Source of the DNA: Clostridia bacterium
GTDB lineage: Bacteria > Bacillota > Clostridia > Oscillospirales > Acutalibacteraceae
Reading direction: 5' to 3'
NCBI GenBank assembly: GCA_017465505.1
Contig: JAFTWB010000020.1
Coordinates: forward strand, 1-63,228
Length of the DNA stretch: 63,228 bases
Shown: one piece after another, positions 35,301 through 42,648 of the stretch
How positions within the stretch are numbered: the stretch's first letter is position 1
Layout of the letters: each line of letters starts with the position of its first letter
Program-made: the position numbers and the translations under genes
Notes under the pieces: generated by a model
Database searches by the model: none
Told to the model about the DNA's origin: nothing
Seen by the model: only the letters and a program-made list of their open reading frames with translations

Positions 35301-37205
35301 TGTAACTATGGCAGAGTCGCAAACAGCTATAACACAGGAAAAGTCAACGGCAATAACAGTGTCAGCGGTGTGGTCGGTACCAGTCAATATGGTACAATAA
35401 TAAACTGCTATAATACAGGCGAAGTAAGCGGCACAACTAATGTCGGTGGTATACTCGGTGAAAGCTACAGTGCCACAATCGCAAACTGCTATAACACAGG
35501 CACGGTTAATGGTAATTATTATTTCGGTGCAATTTTCGGTTATGGCCGCAATTATGATGCATCAAACTGCTACTATCTGGATTCATCTTGTAGCTTCGGT
35601 ACAGGTGACGATAGTGTATATGGACCGATTACATCAAAGGCTAAAACAAGCGAAGCCTTCGCAAGCGGCGAGGTTGCTTATCTCTTACAGGGCGAGCAGA
35701 CTGAAGATATCTGGGGTCAGAAAATCGGCGAGGACACTTACCCTGTTCTGAGTGGTGACAAGGTTTACTATGTAACCAACTGTAAGGGTGAGAACATTTA
35801 CAGCAACACAAATGAAAATGATCAGCATAACGTTGTTGATGATTCTTGTACAAACTGCGGACTTTCAAGCTCAACTGTAATGGAAATAAAAGTGATTAAA
35901 CTTGCTATTAAGAGAGCGAACGAAATAGCAGACGAGAACAATGTTCTGGAATCCAAAAAAGAACCGCTGGATGATATTTACCAAGATCTTCTGGCAGTAG
36001 GAAAGCAGGAGGAATCAGGCCAATTATCAACGTTAACTATGGTAAAAATAGAGTTGTCAGCATACAATCAGGAACTTCAAGCAGGTATTGCTGACGGTAC
36101 TTGGGTCAAGGCAGATTATACCGAGATTGATGCTGCAGTTGCAGAGATAGAGTCAAGTGGTGCAACAACAGATAAAATGAGTGCAAAACTTGATGAAATC
36201 AAATCAGAACTTTCAGTTATGAAGGAAAGTTCCGAAACCTCAAAGGCAGATGTGGATGTGTTGATGAAAGAGGTAGAGACACTCAAAGACTGTGTCAGCG
36301 GAAATCATATTTTTGAAAATGGTAAATGCACAATCTGTGGTGCGGAAGAATATGTCGACAAGCTTATGGGTCACTCCATCAGCCTTGGGGACAAGATTGC
36401 CGTAAACTACTATATGAGCCTTACAGAGAAAACTCTTAATGACGCAAATGCAAAGATGGTATTCACAGTTCCCGACACAGGCTCAACTTATACTGTTGAA
36501 ATTCCTGTAAGCGAAGCAGTGAAGTCAGGCGATTATTATGTATTTACTTGTGAGGTTGCGGCTAAGGAAATGACTTCCGAAATTAAAGCAAAGCTTGTTA
36601 CAAGCTCAGGCGAGCTTACCCTTGAGGATTACACAGTTGCAGCCTACGCCGAGGAAATCCTCTCAAATCCTGACGAATTTGCAAAGGAGCAGGCTCTTGT
36701 AAAGGCAATGCTCAACTTCGGTGCACAGGCTCAGACTTACTTCGGATATAAAATAGAAAACCTTGCAAACGCCACAACCCTTATGACAGATGAGGAGAAG
36801 AAGATAAGCGGCTTCACTTTCTCTTCCGTTGAGGGTTCATACACAATTTCAGGCAGTGAGGCAGGGGTAACCTACTACGGCACAGCTCTTGACCTTGAGT
36901 CCCAGACTCAGTTCAAGCACTACTTTATTGTTGACGAAAGCGTTGACGTAGAAAACCTTGAAATCCAGTGCAACTATCCTGCTTCCATCAGGAAAAACGG
37001 CAGCTTCTATGAAATTACCATAAGCGGTATTCCTGTTCATCAGATGATGAGCTCCGACCTTGATGTAAGCTTTGGCGGCCTTACTCTGGATTACACCCTG
37101 AACAGCTACGGTGCAAAGGCTTACGCCTCAGGAAACGAAGCACTCTACCTTACAGTAAGTGCTCTGGCTTACTTTGCAGTGGAAGCTTCAGACTACTCTT
37201 TTTAA
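29343..37205 (+). CDS. Giant secreted surface protein with GLUG and InlB-type repeats
   Basis: The 2620-residue protein has a signal peptide (about residues 1-32, ending SAFAED). Residues 50-750 hold right-handed beta-helix-like repeats (INGG, ITGGS); one InlB B-repeat follows (NVSFDTNGGSG...TTLYAQWVEG), then another beta-helix stretch. Three modules then share the order ISNAGQLYWFAD, VWTPIGNW-type, GLUG repeats (VGGVVG...NCYNTG) and ASGEVAYLLQGEQ..VWGQKI..DTYPV. A coiled segment (about 2180-2320) and a roughly 300-residue C-terminal domain end the protein. No LPXTG or SLH is seen. The start is a TTG seven bases after AGGAGG. Adhesion or glycan binding is inferred. Confidence 0.88.
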   Translation: MKTKKFFGKRALSLLLTFLMVLSLVPLSVFSAFAEDNYVAVASETYTKYNIESTDYPKDSYGSYYLLINKDGNYHIYGSNAQTHTKIIVAQGVEATIILENVNIKCNDSGAEPAITLNKNTNVTFRLAGENEVVGALSCAAIKVPDTATLTITSVNGDGATEGTLKATALPFPITDSNLSAMSRVVGCGGAGIGADGLSMIGIDYAPTLGNIIINGGKVEATGATGGAGIGGAGLSTTGSITINGGIVNATVDSTSVYASGAAIGGGATGYVPEITINGGLVEAVSPYHGAAIGSGWYSDDLEYEFDVFNYGDIRISGGVINADSIGLGYVSGEGDYSANGSVTITGGSVRAYRVTDPKNGRGIALTYREYTEPGLSGNTPVNDIILSDGTTYGTNDVFAQEGKLYLWLASDVSVRDVEYDSDYIQAYWGSSIQYLPYCGELSTAFSQACVENSTIRYIKLNTEATIEKNISKGEFTLDLNGNILRGNLLIENNADITLTDSLGGGELISDSNAVHVREGAIVTINSGKYSGKSSVVTVADETSSVIINGGEFSTDDFYAMSNRGNLSIYGGTVSGGTHASIYSDGVTVVSDVRFTDNSNCAIRYDGGSVDLSDSSNVGVALWNTSGEAITMPCEQIKIPQGSIFFDSSNLPCNTLGDGYQYTIAAEPNKYNVSFDTNGGSGVMESVALYEGYSEFKLPDCDFTAPKGKVFVGWSYSANGEVIVSDKVYITADTTLYAQWVEGEAVWGTDKNNLTSVGTLSQALEANDGYYIKLVNDSVITSRHYFYRDVVIDLNGQTIYVQSQDIPFEVTDGYTLTLEDSAGGARMGSSPDTNIRYMYVQSGGKLIVHGGTYESAGDCLCYISSGAEAEITGGNFISSNFPVENLGTLTVSGDSYFKGGWCSIILSQGTLILKGGNLTSGQFGAVRYVKGLIDFSQYPDPNGIGISNYCSGTSAFPDGKVTVNVSDDNIRLGTGYVMKDANGAAVTDLIYGNIYTIGIDGTAYSISAESSENGTISVSKSQAGAGMTVIVTVAPDEDYFVDSLTVGNGVPVSKLSDNVYTFTMPSSDVNVTAQFKIIHNCNFDENGFCTVCDVFEPATDENEDGVYEISNAGQLYWFADKVNNDNANFGSANAILTADIVVNEGVMTSESTDARVWTPIGNWSNKYTGTFDGNDYTISGLYFNDSNVNCIGLFGYVGKEGVVKNTGVINSCFIGNNSVGGVVGENVGKITNCYNTGTVSAIIAVGGVVGFNSPSGETANCYNTGEVSGSVNYVGGVVGYISSGTITNCYNIGAVNGGNSVGGVVGHSYTGTITNCYNTGRVEGLEYVAGVIGFDSYSKIDNCYNTGQVSGDNYVGGVGAYIYKSIITNCYYLDTACNGGIGIQESFDGEYVEVSAEAKTAQQFKSGEVAYLLQGEQREEIWGQKIGTDQLPVLGGDKVYYGYTSCAYDSEMVYTNTEVSDVRPAHKEFRAEFTWDEPYDGECYVSVELYCAECGAYVDSGSGYATLKETVEAEDCMHPGSELYEVIFEYEGVTYTDTKSFALKSDNHTGEFVNGFCTDCGGYEPATLNDNGTPDDEWDDYYEISNAGQLYWFADYINNVSNDAYAKLTADIVVNETLDENSRVWTPIMDFYGNFDGNCHTVSGLYVKSEEDYIGMFGGGYYSYGTVENLGLINSYFEGNDYVGGIAGYYAGTIKNCYVTDTVTVVGNNLTGTLVGNNAGTVSNCYAYAFTLVDSYHSGYATVENCYYLADTDDGEGGKTAEQFASGEVAYLLQGEQTESVWGQKISTDTYPVFGGDKVYTVNNCKDEVVGYSNTEGEILDHDFVNGFCTVCDIFESATLNEDGVYEIANAGQLYWFAQYVNAGNVSADAILTADIVVNEGTVTESSTDARVWTPIGNWSNKYTGTFDGNDYTVSGLYFNDSEVHYVGLFGVIGENGEVKNTGVINSYFNADKCVGGVAGYNFGTVTNCYNAAEISADNIVGGIVGCNYGRVANSYNTGKVNGNNSVSGVVGTSQYGTIINCYNTGEVSGTTNVGGILGESYSATIANCYNTGTVNGNYYFGAIFGYGRNYDASNCYYLDSSCSFGTGDDSVYGPITSKAKTSEAFASGEVAYLLQGEQTEDIWGQKIGEDTYPVLSGDKVYYVTNCKGENIYSNTNENDQHNVVDDSCTNCGLSSSTVMEIKVIKLAIKRANEIADENNVLESKKEPLDDIYQDLLAVGKQEESGQLSTLTMVKIELSAYNQELQAGIADGTWVKADYTEIDAAVAEIESSGATTDKMSAKLDEIKSELSVMKESSETSKADVDVLMKEVETLKDCVSGNHIFENGKCTICGAEEYVDKLMGHSISLGDKIAVNYYMSLTEKTLNDANAKMVFTVPDTGSTYTVEIPVSEAVKSGDYYVFTCEVAAKEMTSEIKAKLVTSSGELTLEDYTVAAYAEEILSNPDEFAKEQALVKAMLNFGAQAQTYFGYKIENLANATTLMTDEEKKISGFTFSSVEGSYTISGSEAGVTYYGTALDLESQTQFKHYFIVDESVDVENLEIQCNYPASIRKNGSFYEITISGIPVHQMMSSDLDVSFGGLTLDYTLNSYGAKAYASGNEALYLTVSALAYFAVEASDYSF

Positions 37206-37220
37206 GGAGAATCAAGCTAT

Positions 37221-37358
37221 ATGAAAAAACCTTACGAAAAAGCAGAAATCAGAATTACTGTTTTCAAAAGCAGTGAAGTGATTGCGGCCAGCGAAGAGGC
37301 GGAGTCAACCTCGTATCACGTTGATGACACCACTCCCAACGAACTGCCTATTTTATAA
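37221..37358 (+). CDS. Small peptide of the 'NELPIL' family, copy 1
   Basis: A 45-residue open frame starts 16 bp after the giant gene with AAGGAGA before the ATG. The product begins MKKPYEKAEIRITVF, has AASEE in the middle and ends NELPIL. A second gene at 50110 encodes a 46-residue peptide with the same pattern and the same last six residues; about 20 positions agree in an ungapped alignment. It resembles the many short clostridial peptides starting MKK-Y-KPE-I, some of which are precursors of modified peptides, but no modifying enzyme lies next to it. Function is unknown. Confidence 0.75.
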   Translation: MKKPYEKAEIRITVFKSSEVIAASEEAESTSYHVDDTTPNELPIL

Positions 37359-37363
37359 GCTTT

Positions 37364-37396
37364 ATCCCCACAGATTTTTGTCTGTGGGGATTTTTA
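37364..37396 (+). terminator. Intrinsic terminator after the small peptide gene
   Basis: The stem ATCCCCACAGA / TCTGTGGGGAT is followed by five T residues. It ends the giant protein-peptide transcript. Confidence 0.88.
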
Positions 37397-37401
37397 TATG
37401 G

Positions 37402-37430
37402 TTGAGATTTCGGACACAATATACTATAAT
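37402..37430 (+). promoter_or_regulatory. Promoter of the redox operon
   Basis: TTGAGA (37402-37407) and TATAAT (37425-37430), 17 bp apart, lie about 40 bp before the ATG at 37470. Confidence 0.7.
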
Positions 37431-37469
37431 AGACACCGTAAAATTAAAACTAAACTCTGAGGGACGAAA

Positions 37470-38990
37470 ATGAACAAAAAATATGATGTAATCGTTGTGG
37501 GTGCAGGAAACGCAGGCCTTGCCTTTGCCTGTACCGCAACCAAAAACGGCCTTAAAACCCTTGTAATAGAGCGAAACATTCTCCCCGGCGGCTGTGCCAC
37601 CAGCTTTGTAAGAGGCAGATTTGAGTATGAATCCTCTCTTCACGAGCTTGCAAATGTGGGAACAGAGGAAAACCCCGGCAGTGTGCGTCAGCTTTTTGAA
37701 AGCTACAAAGCTAAGGTAAACTGGGTAAACGAAGAAAACGCCTTTCGTGTTATTGCAGACGGCGAAAATGGCTACGACGCCACTATGCCTGCAGGGGTTG
37801 AGGCCTTTGCAGACAAAATGGAAGAGCTTGTCAGCGGCAGCCGTGAAAGCGTGATTGCACTTTTTGACCTTGCAAAAAAGGCAGAGGCCGCAATAGCCTA
37901 TTTATCTCAGGGCAAAGCAGACCCTATGGTGATGATGAGCGAACACGCCGACTTTATGCGTATGGCGTCACATTCTGTGGACGAGTGCCTGAACGCCTTG
38001 GGTATGCCCGAGAAAGCTCAAAATATTGTGAAAACCTACTGGCCCTACTTGGGTGCCTCAACAGACAAGCTCGACCTTGCTCATTACCTTATTATGATGG
38101 CTCGCTACATTGCAGGCAGCCCTGCAATGCCCCTTATGAAGTCTCACGAGCTTTCTCTTGCTCTGGATGATGTCATAAGAAGAAACGGCGGTGAAATCTT
38201 CTACAATACCGAGGTAAAGGAAATTATCACCGAAAATGGCAAGGCAATAGGCGTAAGAATTGACGAAGGGGAGATTTACGCTGACTGTGTGGTGGCAAAC
38301 TGCTTCCCCGAAACCGCCTTTTCCAAAATGATGGACAGTAAAGCCGTACCCCAAAAGGCCCTCAGGCTTGCAAACGCCCGTAAGAAAGGCGAGCTTTTCT
38401 TTACTGTTTATCTGGGACTTAACCGCAGTGCACAGGAGCTTGGCATTAAAGACTACTCCGTTTTCCTTTTTAACAGCCCCGATTCACTTCAGCAGTACAG
38501 AAGTATGGACAGCTTCGATGAGAGCTTCGTTATTGTAAACTGCCTCAACACAGTTATCCCCACTGCTTCCGAAGAGGGCACCTGCACACTTTTCCTTACC
38601 ACAATGCTTTCTGAAAGTGCCTGGGCAGGGGTTAATGAAGAAAACTACAAGGAAATTAAAAACCGTATCGCAAAAAGGATGATAGAGCTTTACGAAGAAA
38701 AGCTCAACCTTTCAGTAAAGCCTTATATAGAGGAGATTGTCATTGCCACACCCTCAACCTTCGCAAGATACCTCAATACTCCAAACGGCACACCCTACGG
38801 CTACGAGGTGCAGCCCTGGGATACTATGATGGCAAGAATTATGAACGCAAACAACGAGCAGTTTGTGGAGAATCTGTACTTTGTAGGTGCTCACGGCGAC
38901 AGAGCCGACGGCTACAGCAGTGCCTATTCCAACGGCAACTCCACCGCAGGCAAAATCTTAAGGGAGGTAAAAAACAGTGGCAAAGCATAA
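37470..38990 (+). CDS. FAD-dependent oxidoreductase of the phytoene desaturase-like family
   Basis: The 506-residue protein begins with a dinucleotide-binding fold (VVGAGNAGLAFACTATKNGL...VIERN) and the family's GGCATSFVRG stretch. It ends with FVGAHGDRADGYSSAYSNGNSTAGK, which corresponds to the C-terminal FAD-contact region. CrtI/RetSat-type enzymes desaturate, saturate or isomerise isoprenoids and other lipids; here no carotenoid genes are present, so the substrate is unknown. It overlaps by 14 bp the gene for a ferredoxin-reductase-like protein, the likely electron partner. Confidence 0.85.
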   Translation: MNKKYDVIVVGAGNAGLAFACTATKNGLKTLVIERNILPGGCATSFVRGRFEYESSLHELANVGTEENPGSVRQLFESYKAKVNWVNEENAFRVIADGENGYDATMPAGVEAFADKMEELVSGSRESVIALFDLAKKAEAAIAYLSQGKADPMVMMSEHADFMRMASHSVDECLNALGMPEKAQNIVKTYWPYLGASTDKLDLAHYLIMMARYIAGSPAMPLMKSHELSLALDDVIRRNGGEIFYNTEVKEIITENGKAIGVRIDEGEIYADCVVANCFPETAFSKMMDSKAVPQKALRLANARKKGELFFTVYLGLNRSAQELGIKDYSVFLFNSPDSLQQYRSMDSFDESFVIVNCLNTVIPTASEEGTCTLFLTTMLSESAWAGVNEENYKEIKNRIAKRMIELYEEKLNLSVKPYIEEIVIATPSTFARYLNTPNGTPYGYEVQPWDTMMARIMNANNEQFVENLYFVGAHGDRADGYSSAYSNGNSTAGKILREVKNSGKA

Positions 38991-40146
38991 TCTTGAATCC
39001 CTGAATCCTTTAAAATTCACAGAGCTTATAAAAAACCGCGAAACAGAAATAGCTAAGGCAAACCCTGAAATCCCCAAAGAGGATTTAAACGCAAACTTCC
39101 TTGCTCAGTCCCTTCATCCAATGAAGCAGACTTTAAAAATCACCGAAATAATCGAAGCCAAGGACGCAAAAATCTATACCCTTAAGGGTGAAAAATGTGC
39201 TTATTTTACCTCAGGCCAGTACCTTTCGGTTTCGGTCAGAATAGAGGGCAAAACTTTATCCAGACCCTACTCAATCCTCTCTTCTCCCAAGGACGCCTTA
39301 AAGGGCTTTTACAAAATCGCAGTGAAAAGGGTAGAAGGGGGCATTGTTTCAAACTTTATCCTTGATAATTTAAAAACAGGGGACACCCTTGAAGTCAGCG
39401 AACCCACAGGAAGCTTCACCTATGAGCCCTTAAGGGACGCAGAGCTTGTTGTGGCGGTTGCAGGCGGCAGCGGTATCACTCCCTTTGTGTCTATGGCAAA
39501 GGCAATAGTTGAGGGAAGTGAGGATTTCTCACTTCTGATTCTTTACGGCAGCCGCAAAGAAGAGGACATCCTCTTAAAAAATGAACTTGACAGTATCAGC
39601 AAAAACTGCGAAAAAGTCCGTGTAATTTACGTCCTCAGCGAAGAGGAGAAAGAGGGCTTTGAGCAGGGCTTTATAAACGCAGAGCTTATTAAAAAGTACA
39701 CCGAAAACAGGGCTTTTTCTGTTTTTCTCTGCGGCCCTCAGGCTATGATTGGCTTTGCAGACAAGGAGCTTGCCACTCTTGATTTGGAGAGAAAATATAT
39801 CCGCCACGAGGTCCACGGCGAGGTGGCAGACCCCTTGACTTTTGAAAATTTCCCCGAAAACACCCCCGAAACAGTAAAAATCACCGTGTATTCAAAGGGC
39901 GAGAAAAAAGAATTTTTCGCAGCTTCAAAGAATACCGTCCTGAGAATCTTGGAAGCAGAGGGTATAACTCCCCCTTCAAGATGTCGTGGCGGCGAGTGTG
40001 GCTTCTGCCACTCAAAGCTTTTGAAAGGCGAGGTTTTCATCCCCAAGGAGCTTGACAAAAGAAGAGAAGCAGACGAAAAATTCGGCTTCATACACCCTTG
40101 TTGCAGCTATCCCTTAATGGACTTGGAAATCGAAGTTTCTCAGTAA
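38977..40146 (+). CDS. Ferredoxin reductase-type flavoprotein with C-terminal 2Fe-2S domain
   Basis: The 389-residue protein has three parts: an FAD-binding barrel (SRPYSILSSP, about residues 85-95), a NAD(P)-binding domain (VAGGSGITPFVSMAK) and a C-terminal plant-type 2Fe-2S ferredoxin domain with Cys ligands in SRCRGGECGFCHSK and a later HPCC. It would pass electrons from NAD(P)H through FAD to the iron-sulfur centre and then to a partner. The start is a GTG at 38977 after GGGAGG, overlapping the oxidoreductase gene, so the two are coupled and probably act together. Confidence 0.9.
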   Translation: MAKHNLESLNPLKFTELIKNRETEIAKANPEIPKEDLNANFLAQSLHPMKQTLKITEIIEAKDAKIYTLKGEKCAYFTSGQYLSVSVRIEGKTLSRPYSILSSPKDALKGFYKIAVKRVEGGIVSNFILDNLKTGDTLEVSEPTGSFTYEPLRDAELVVAVAGGSGITPFVSMAKAIVEGSEDFSLLILYGSRKEEDILLKNELDSISKNCEKVRVIYVLSEEEKEGFEQGFINAELIKKYTENRAFSVFLCGPQAMIGFADKELATLDLERKYIRHEVHGEVADPLTFENFPENTPETVKITVYSKGEKKEFFAASKNTVLRILEAEGITPPSRCRGGECGFCHSKLLKGEVFIPKELDKRREADEKFGFIHPCCSYPLMDLEIEVSQ

Positions 40147-40263
40147 TTGGTGGAGTCAGAGTCAACCTCTCTGAAATCAACACTATATCAAATCTGTGTT
40201 GTTCAGAAATCTCTCAGCAGCTGATAAAATAGCCTTGTAAAATAAAAAAGGAGGTTCACAGAA

Positions 40264-40617
40264 ATGAACACAGACAGAATTATTGCACAGGCTATTGCCA
40301 AAGAATACGCACCTAAGGACAACTCAAAAATCGTTGCTCTTAAAAAGCTGGACAACAAGGCAAAAATGCCTGCAACGGTTTTTGCCTACACCTTCGGCAT
40401 TGTGTCTGCTCTGGTTGCAGGCACAGGTATGTGTCTTGCTATGGGACAAATCGGAAGCGGCATTGTCGCCTTTGTGGCAGGTATAATCATCGGCATTATC
40501 GGCTTTTCGGGTTGTTGCGTAAACTACCCCGTATATAAGAAAATCCTTGAAAAAGGCAAGAACAAGTACGCCTTCGAAATCGTTGAGCTGGCAAGACAAA
40601 TCAGCGAGGAGAAATAA
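40264..40617 (+). CDS. Small membrane protein of unknown function
   Basis: The 117-residue protein has a polar N-terminus (about 35 residues), two transmembrane helices (about 38-62 and 64-88) separated by a very short turn, and a basic, charged C-terminus. Similar small two-helix proteins in clostridia have often been labelled dihydropteridine reductase, a name not supported by anything visible here. AAAGGAGG precedes the ATG. It lies between the redox pair and a TetR-type regulator on the same strand. Confidence 0.7.
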   Translation: MNTDRIIAQAIAKEYAPKDNSKIVALKKLDNKAKMPATVFAYTFGIVSALVAGTGMCLAMGQIGSGIVAFVAGIIIGIIGFSGCCVNYPVYKKILEKGKNKYAFEIVELARQISEEK

Positions 40618-40637
40618 CCTCAGAGGGAGGGCCTTTG

Positions 40638-41243
40638 ATGAATAAAAACGAAAGCAAGTACTTCAATACTGCCGTGAAAATGGACAAAGCCCTTATAAGC
40701 CTTCTGGAAAAGAAGGATTTTGAGTATATTACCATTAAGGAAATCTGCGAGCTCGCCGAAGTTAACCGCTCCACCTTTTATCTTCATTACGAGAATACGG
40801 CGAATTTGCTCAGAGAAACCACTCAGTATATTACAGACAGCTTCTTTTCCTGCTTTTCTCCAAAATCCCAAATCGCCGCCAAAAAGCTTCAAAGCACTCC
40901 ACTCAAGGCACTCGTGTTTATCACCCCTGAGTATCTGACTCCGTACCTTACTTTTATAAAAGAAAACGGGAGGCTTTTCAAAACTTCTGTAAAACAGTTT
41001 GGCACAATGGGATTTGAGGGCGTTTACAACAGCCTTTTCAATGATATCTTCAATCCTGTTCTTCTCAGGTTTGGTATTCCGGAAAAGGACAGGCAGTACA
41101 TCCTTAAGTTTTATTTGGTGGGGATTACGGCAGTTGTGATGGAGTGGCTTGATAAAAACTGCACCGACAGCGTGGATTATATCGGCAGGGTTATCACAGA
41201 CTGTGTAGTGGGCAAGATGAATCAAAGCTTTATAGTAAAATAA
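40638..41243 (+). CDS. TetR/AcrR-family transcriptional regulator
   Basis: The 201-residue protein has an N-terminal TetR helix-turn-helix (ALISLLEKKDFEYITIKEIC followed by ELAEVNRSTFYLHYEN) and an all-helical ligand domain. The pattern, with TFYLHYENTANLL and a C-terminal WLDKNC segment, fits the subgroup with a DhaS-like C-terminal domain. The ATG at 40638 follows GAGGGAGGG; a TTG one codon earlier is less likely. It is the last gene of the block and may control the redox operon. Confidence 0.85.
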   Translation: MNKNESKYFNTAVKMDKALISLLEKKDFEYITIKEICELAEVNRSTFYLHYENTANLLRETTQYITDSFFSCFSPKSQIAAKKLQSTPLKALVFITPEYLTPYLTFIKENGRLFKTSVKQFGTMGFEGVYNSLFNDIFNPVLLRFGIPEKDRQYILKFYLVGITAVVMEWLDKNCTDSVDYIGRVITDCVVGKMNQSFIVK

Positions 41244-41251
41244 TTTCAAAG

Positions 41252-41284
41252 TGCAACATTGCTTTTGGTGGTGTTGCATTTTTT
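41252..41284 (+). terminator. Intrinsic terminator after the TetR-type gene
   Basis: A stem TGCAACA / TGTTGCA with a 13-base loop is followed by TTTTTT. After it, base composition falls sharply in GC as the polysaccharide island begins. Confidence 0.8.
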
Positions 41285-41466
41285 ATTGTAAGACAAATAC
41301 TGATTCGCATATTTGTTTAATACGAATTGGAGATGTGATCTTGTTTTTTTAGTTGTAAATCTTTTTGATGTTATTATTGATAAGTTTGTCGATATGTGCT
41401 ATTATATTCATACATAGAGTGTAGATTTTGTTTATAAAAAGCTATGTTTATCTAAGGTATAATAAT

Positions 41467-42636
41467 ATGATAAAAATTCAGAATAAAAACAAGTGTAATG
41501 GATGTCAAGCGTGCGTGCAAAAGTGCAAATTTGGAGCATTAAATATCAATATAGATGATGAAGGGTTTTGGTACCCTTCTGTTAATGAGATTTTGTGCCG
41601 ACAATGCGGAGCGTGTTTAAAATGTTGTTCGGAATTGAATCCTGTTGAGGTGTCGGTTAAACCAAGGGTGTACGCAGCATATTGTACTGAACTTGAAAAA
41701 AGACTGAAAAGTGCGTCGGGTGGAATATTCACTTTGATTGCTGAAACTGTTTTAAAGGACAGTGGAGTGGTATATGGTGCTGCATTTGATGAAAATTGGT
41801 GTCTTAAGCATGTTTGTGTAACCGATAAAGAAGAATTAGTTAAGCTCAAAGGCAGTAAATATATACAAAGTGATATTGGAAATACCTTTCAAGATGCAGA
41901 GCGGTACTTGAAACAAGGAGTACAGGTACTTTTCAGTGGTACTCCATGTCAAATACAGGGTTTAAAAAAATATCTTGGTAAAGAATACAACAATCTTATA
42001 ACAATTGATTTATTTTGCCATGGCGTACCATCTCCAGAGGTATGGAGAGATTACGTGAGCGTTGTTTCCAAAGAAAGAAGTCTGGTTGGATTTTCTCAAC
42101 GTGATAAGACTCATGGTGTATCAAAGGCACCTATGGTTTTTACCTTTGATAACGGAGATGTTGAGATCGAAAAATATACCGAGAATCTTTTCGTACGAGG
42201 CTTTATAGATAACCTTTATTTACGACCCTCGTGCTATGATTGTTCGTTTAAAGGGATAAATCGATGTAGCGATATAACGCTGGGAGACTTCTGGGGGATA
42301 GAAAAAGAACATCCGGGTTTTTCGGATGATTATGGTGTATCAGCGGTTATTATCCACACAGAAAAGGGAAAAGGATATTTTGCAAGAATATCAGACCATA
42401 TAGAAAAAATCGAATCCACAATTGCGTCTGTAACAAAGGAAAATCCGTGCGTTATTGAGCCTGTTACTTTAAATCCTAAACGAAATGATTTTTTTGTAAT
42501 ATGGAAAAAAGTAGGTTTAAAGAAAGCGATAAAAAAGCTTACTAAACGTCGGAGAAAAAGATTGCTGTTTGAGTTTTATCATAACTTGAGACATTGGTTA
42601 TGGTTGATTAAAAGAAAAATAACAAATAAACCATAA
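41467..42636 (+). CDS. Coenzyme F420 hydrogenase/dehydrogenase beta-subunit-like Fe-S protein
   Basis: The 389-residue protein begins with two 4Fe-4S ferredoxin motifs (CNGCQACVQKC and CRQCGACLKCC). The FrhB/FdhB-type domains follow (SGGIFTLIAETVLK; FSGTPCQIQGLKKYL; DLFCHGVPSPEVW; CYDCSFKG). Proteins of this form are common in exopolysaccharide clusters next to glycosyltransferases and pyruvyltransferases, where their reaction is not established. The frame is open further 5' but the ATG at 41467 follows TAAGG and starts at the first ferredoxin motif. It is AT-rich like the rest of the island. Confidence 0.85.
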   Translation: MIKIQNKNKCNGCQACVQKCKFGALNINIDDEGFWYPSVNEILCRQCGACLKCCSELNPVEVSVKPRVYAAYCTELEKRLKSASGGIFTLIAETVLKDSGVVYGAAFDENWCLKHVCVTDKEELVKLKGSKYIQSDIGNTFQDAERYLKQGVQVLFSGTPCQIQGLKKYLGKEYNNLITIDLFCHGVPSPEVWRDYVSVVSKERSLVGFSQRDKTHGVSKAPMVFTFDNGDVEIEKYTENLFVRGFIDNLYLRPSCYDCSFKGINRCSDITLGDFWGIEKEHPGFSDDYGVSAVIIHTEKGKGYFARISDHIEKIESTIASVTKENPCVIEPVTLNPKRNDFFVIWKKVGLKKAIKKLTKRRRKRLLFEFYHNLRHWLWLIKRKITNKP

Positions 42637-42648
42637 GAGGAAGTTTAA

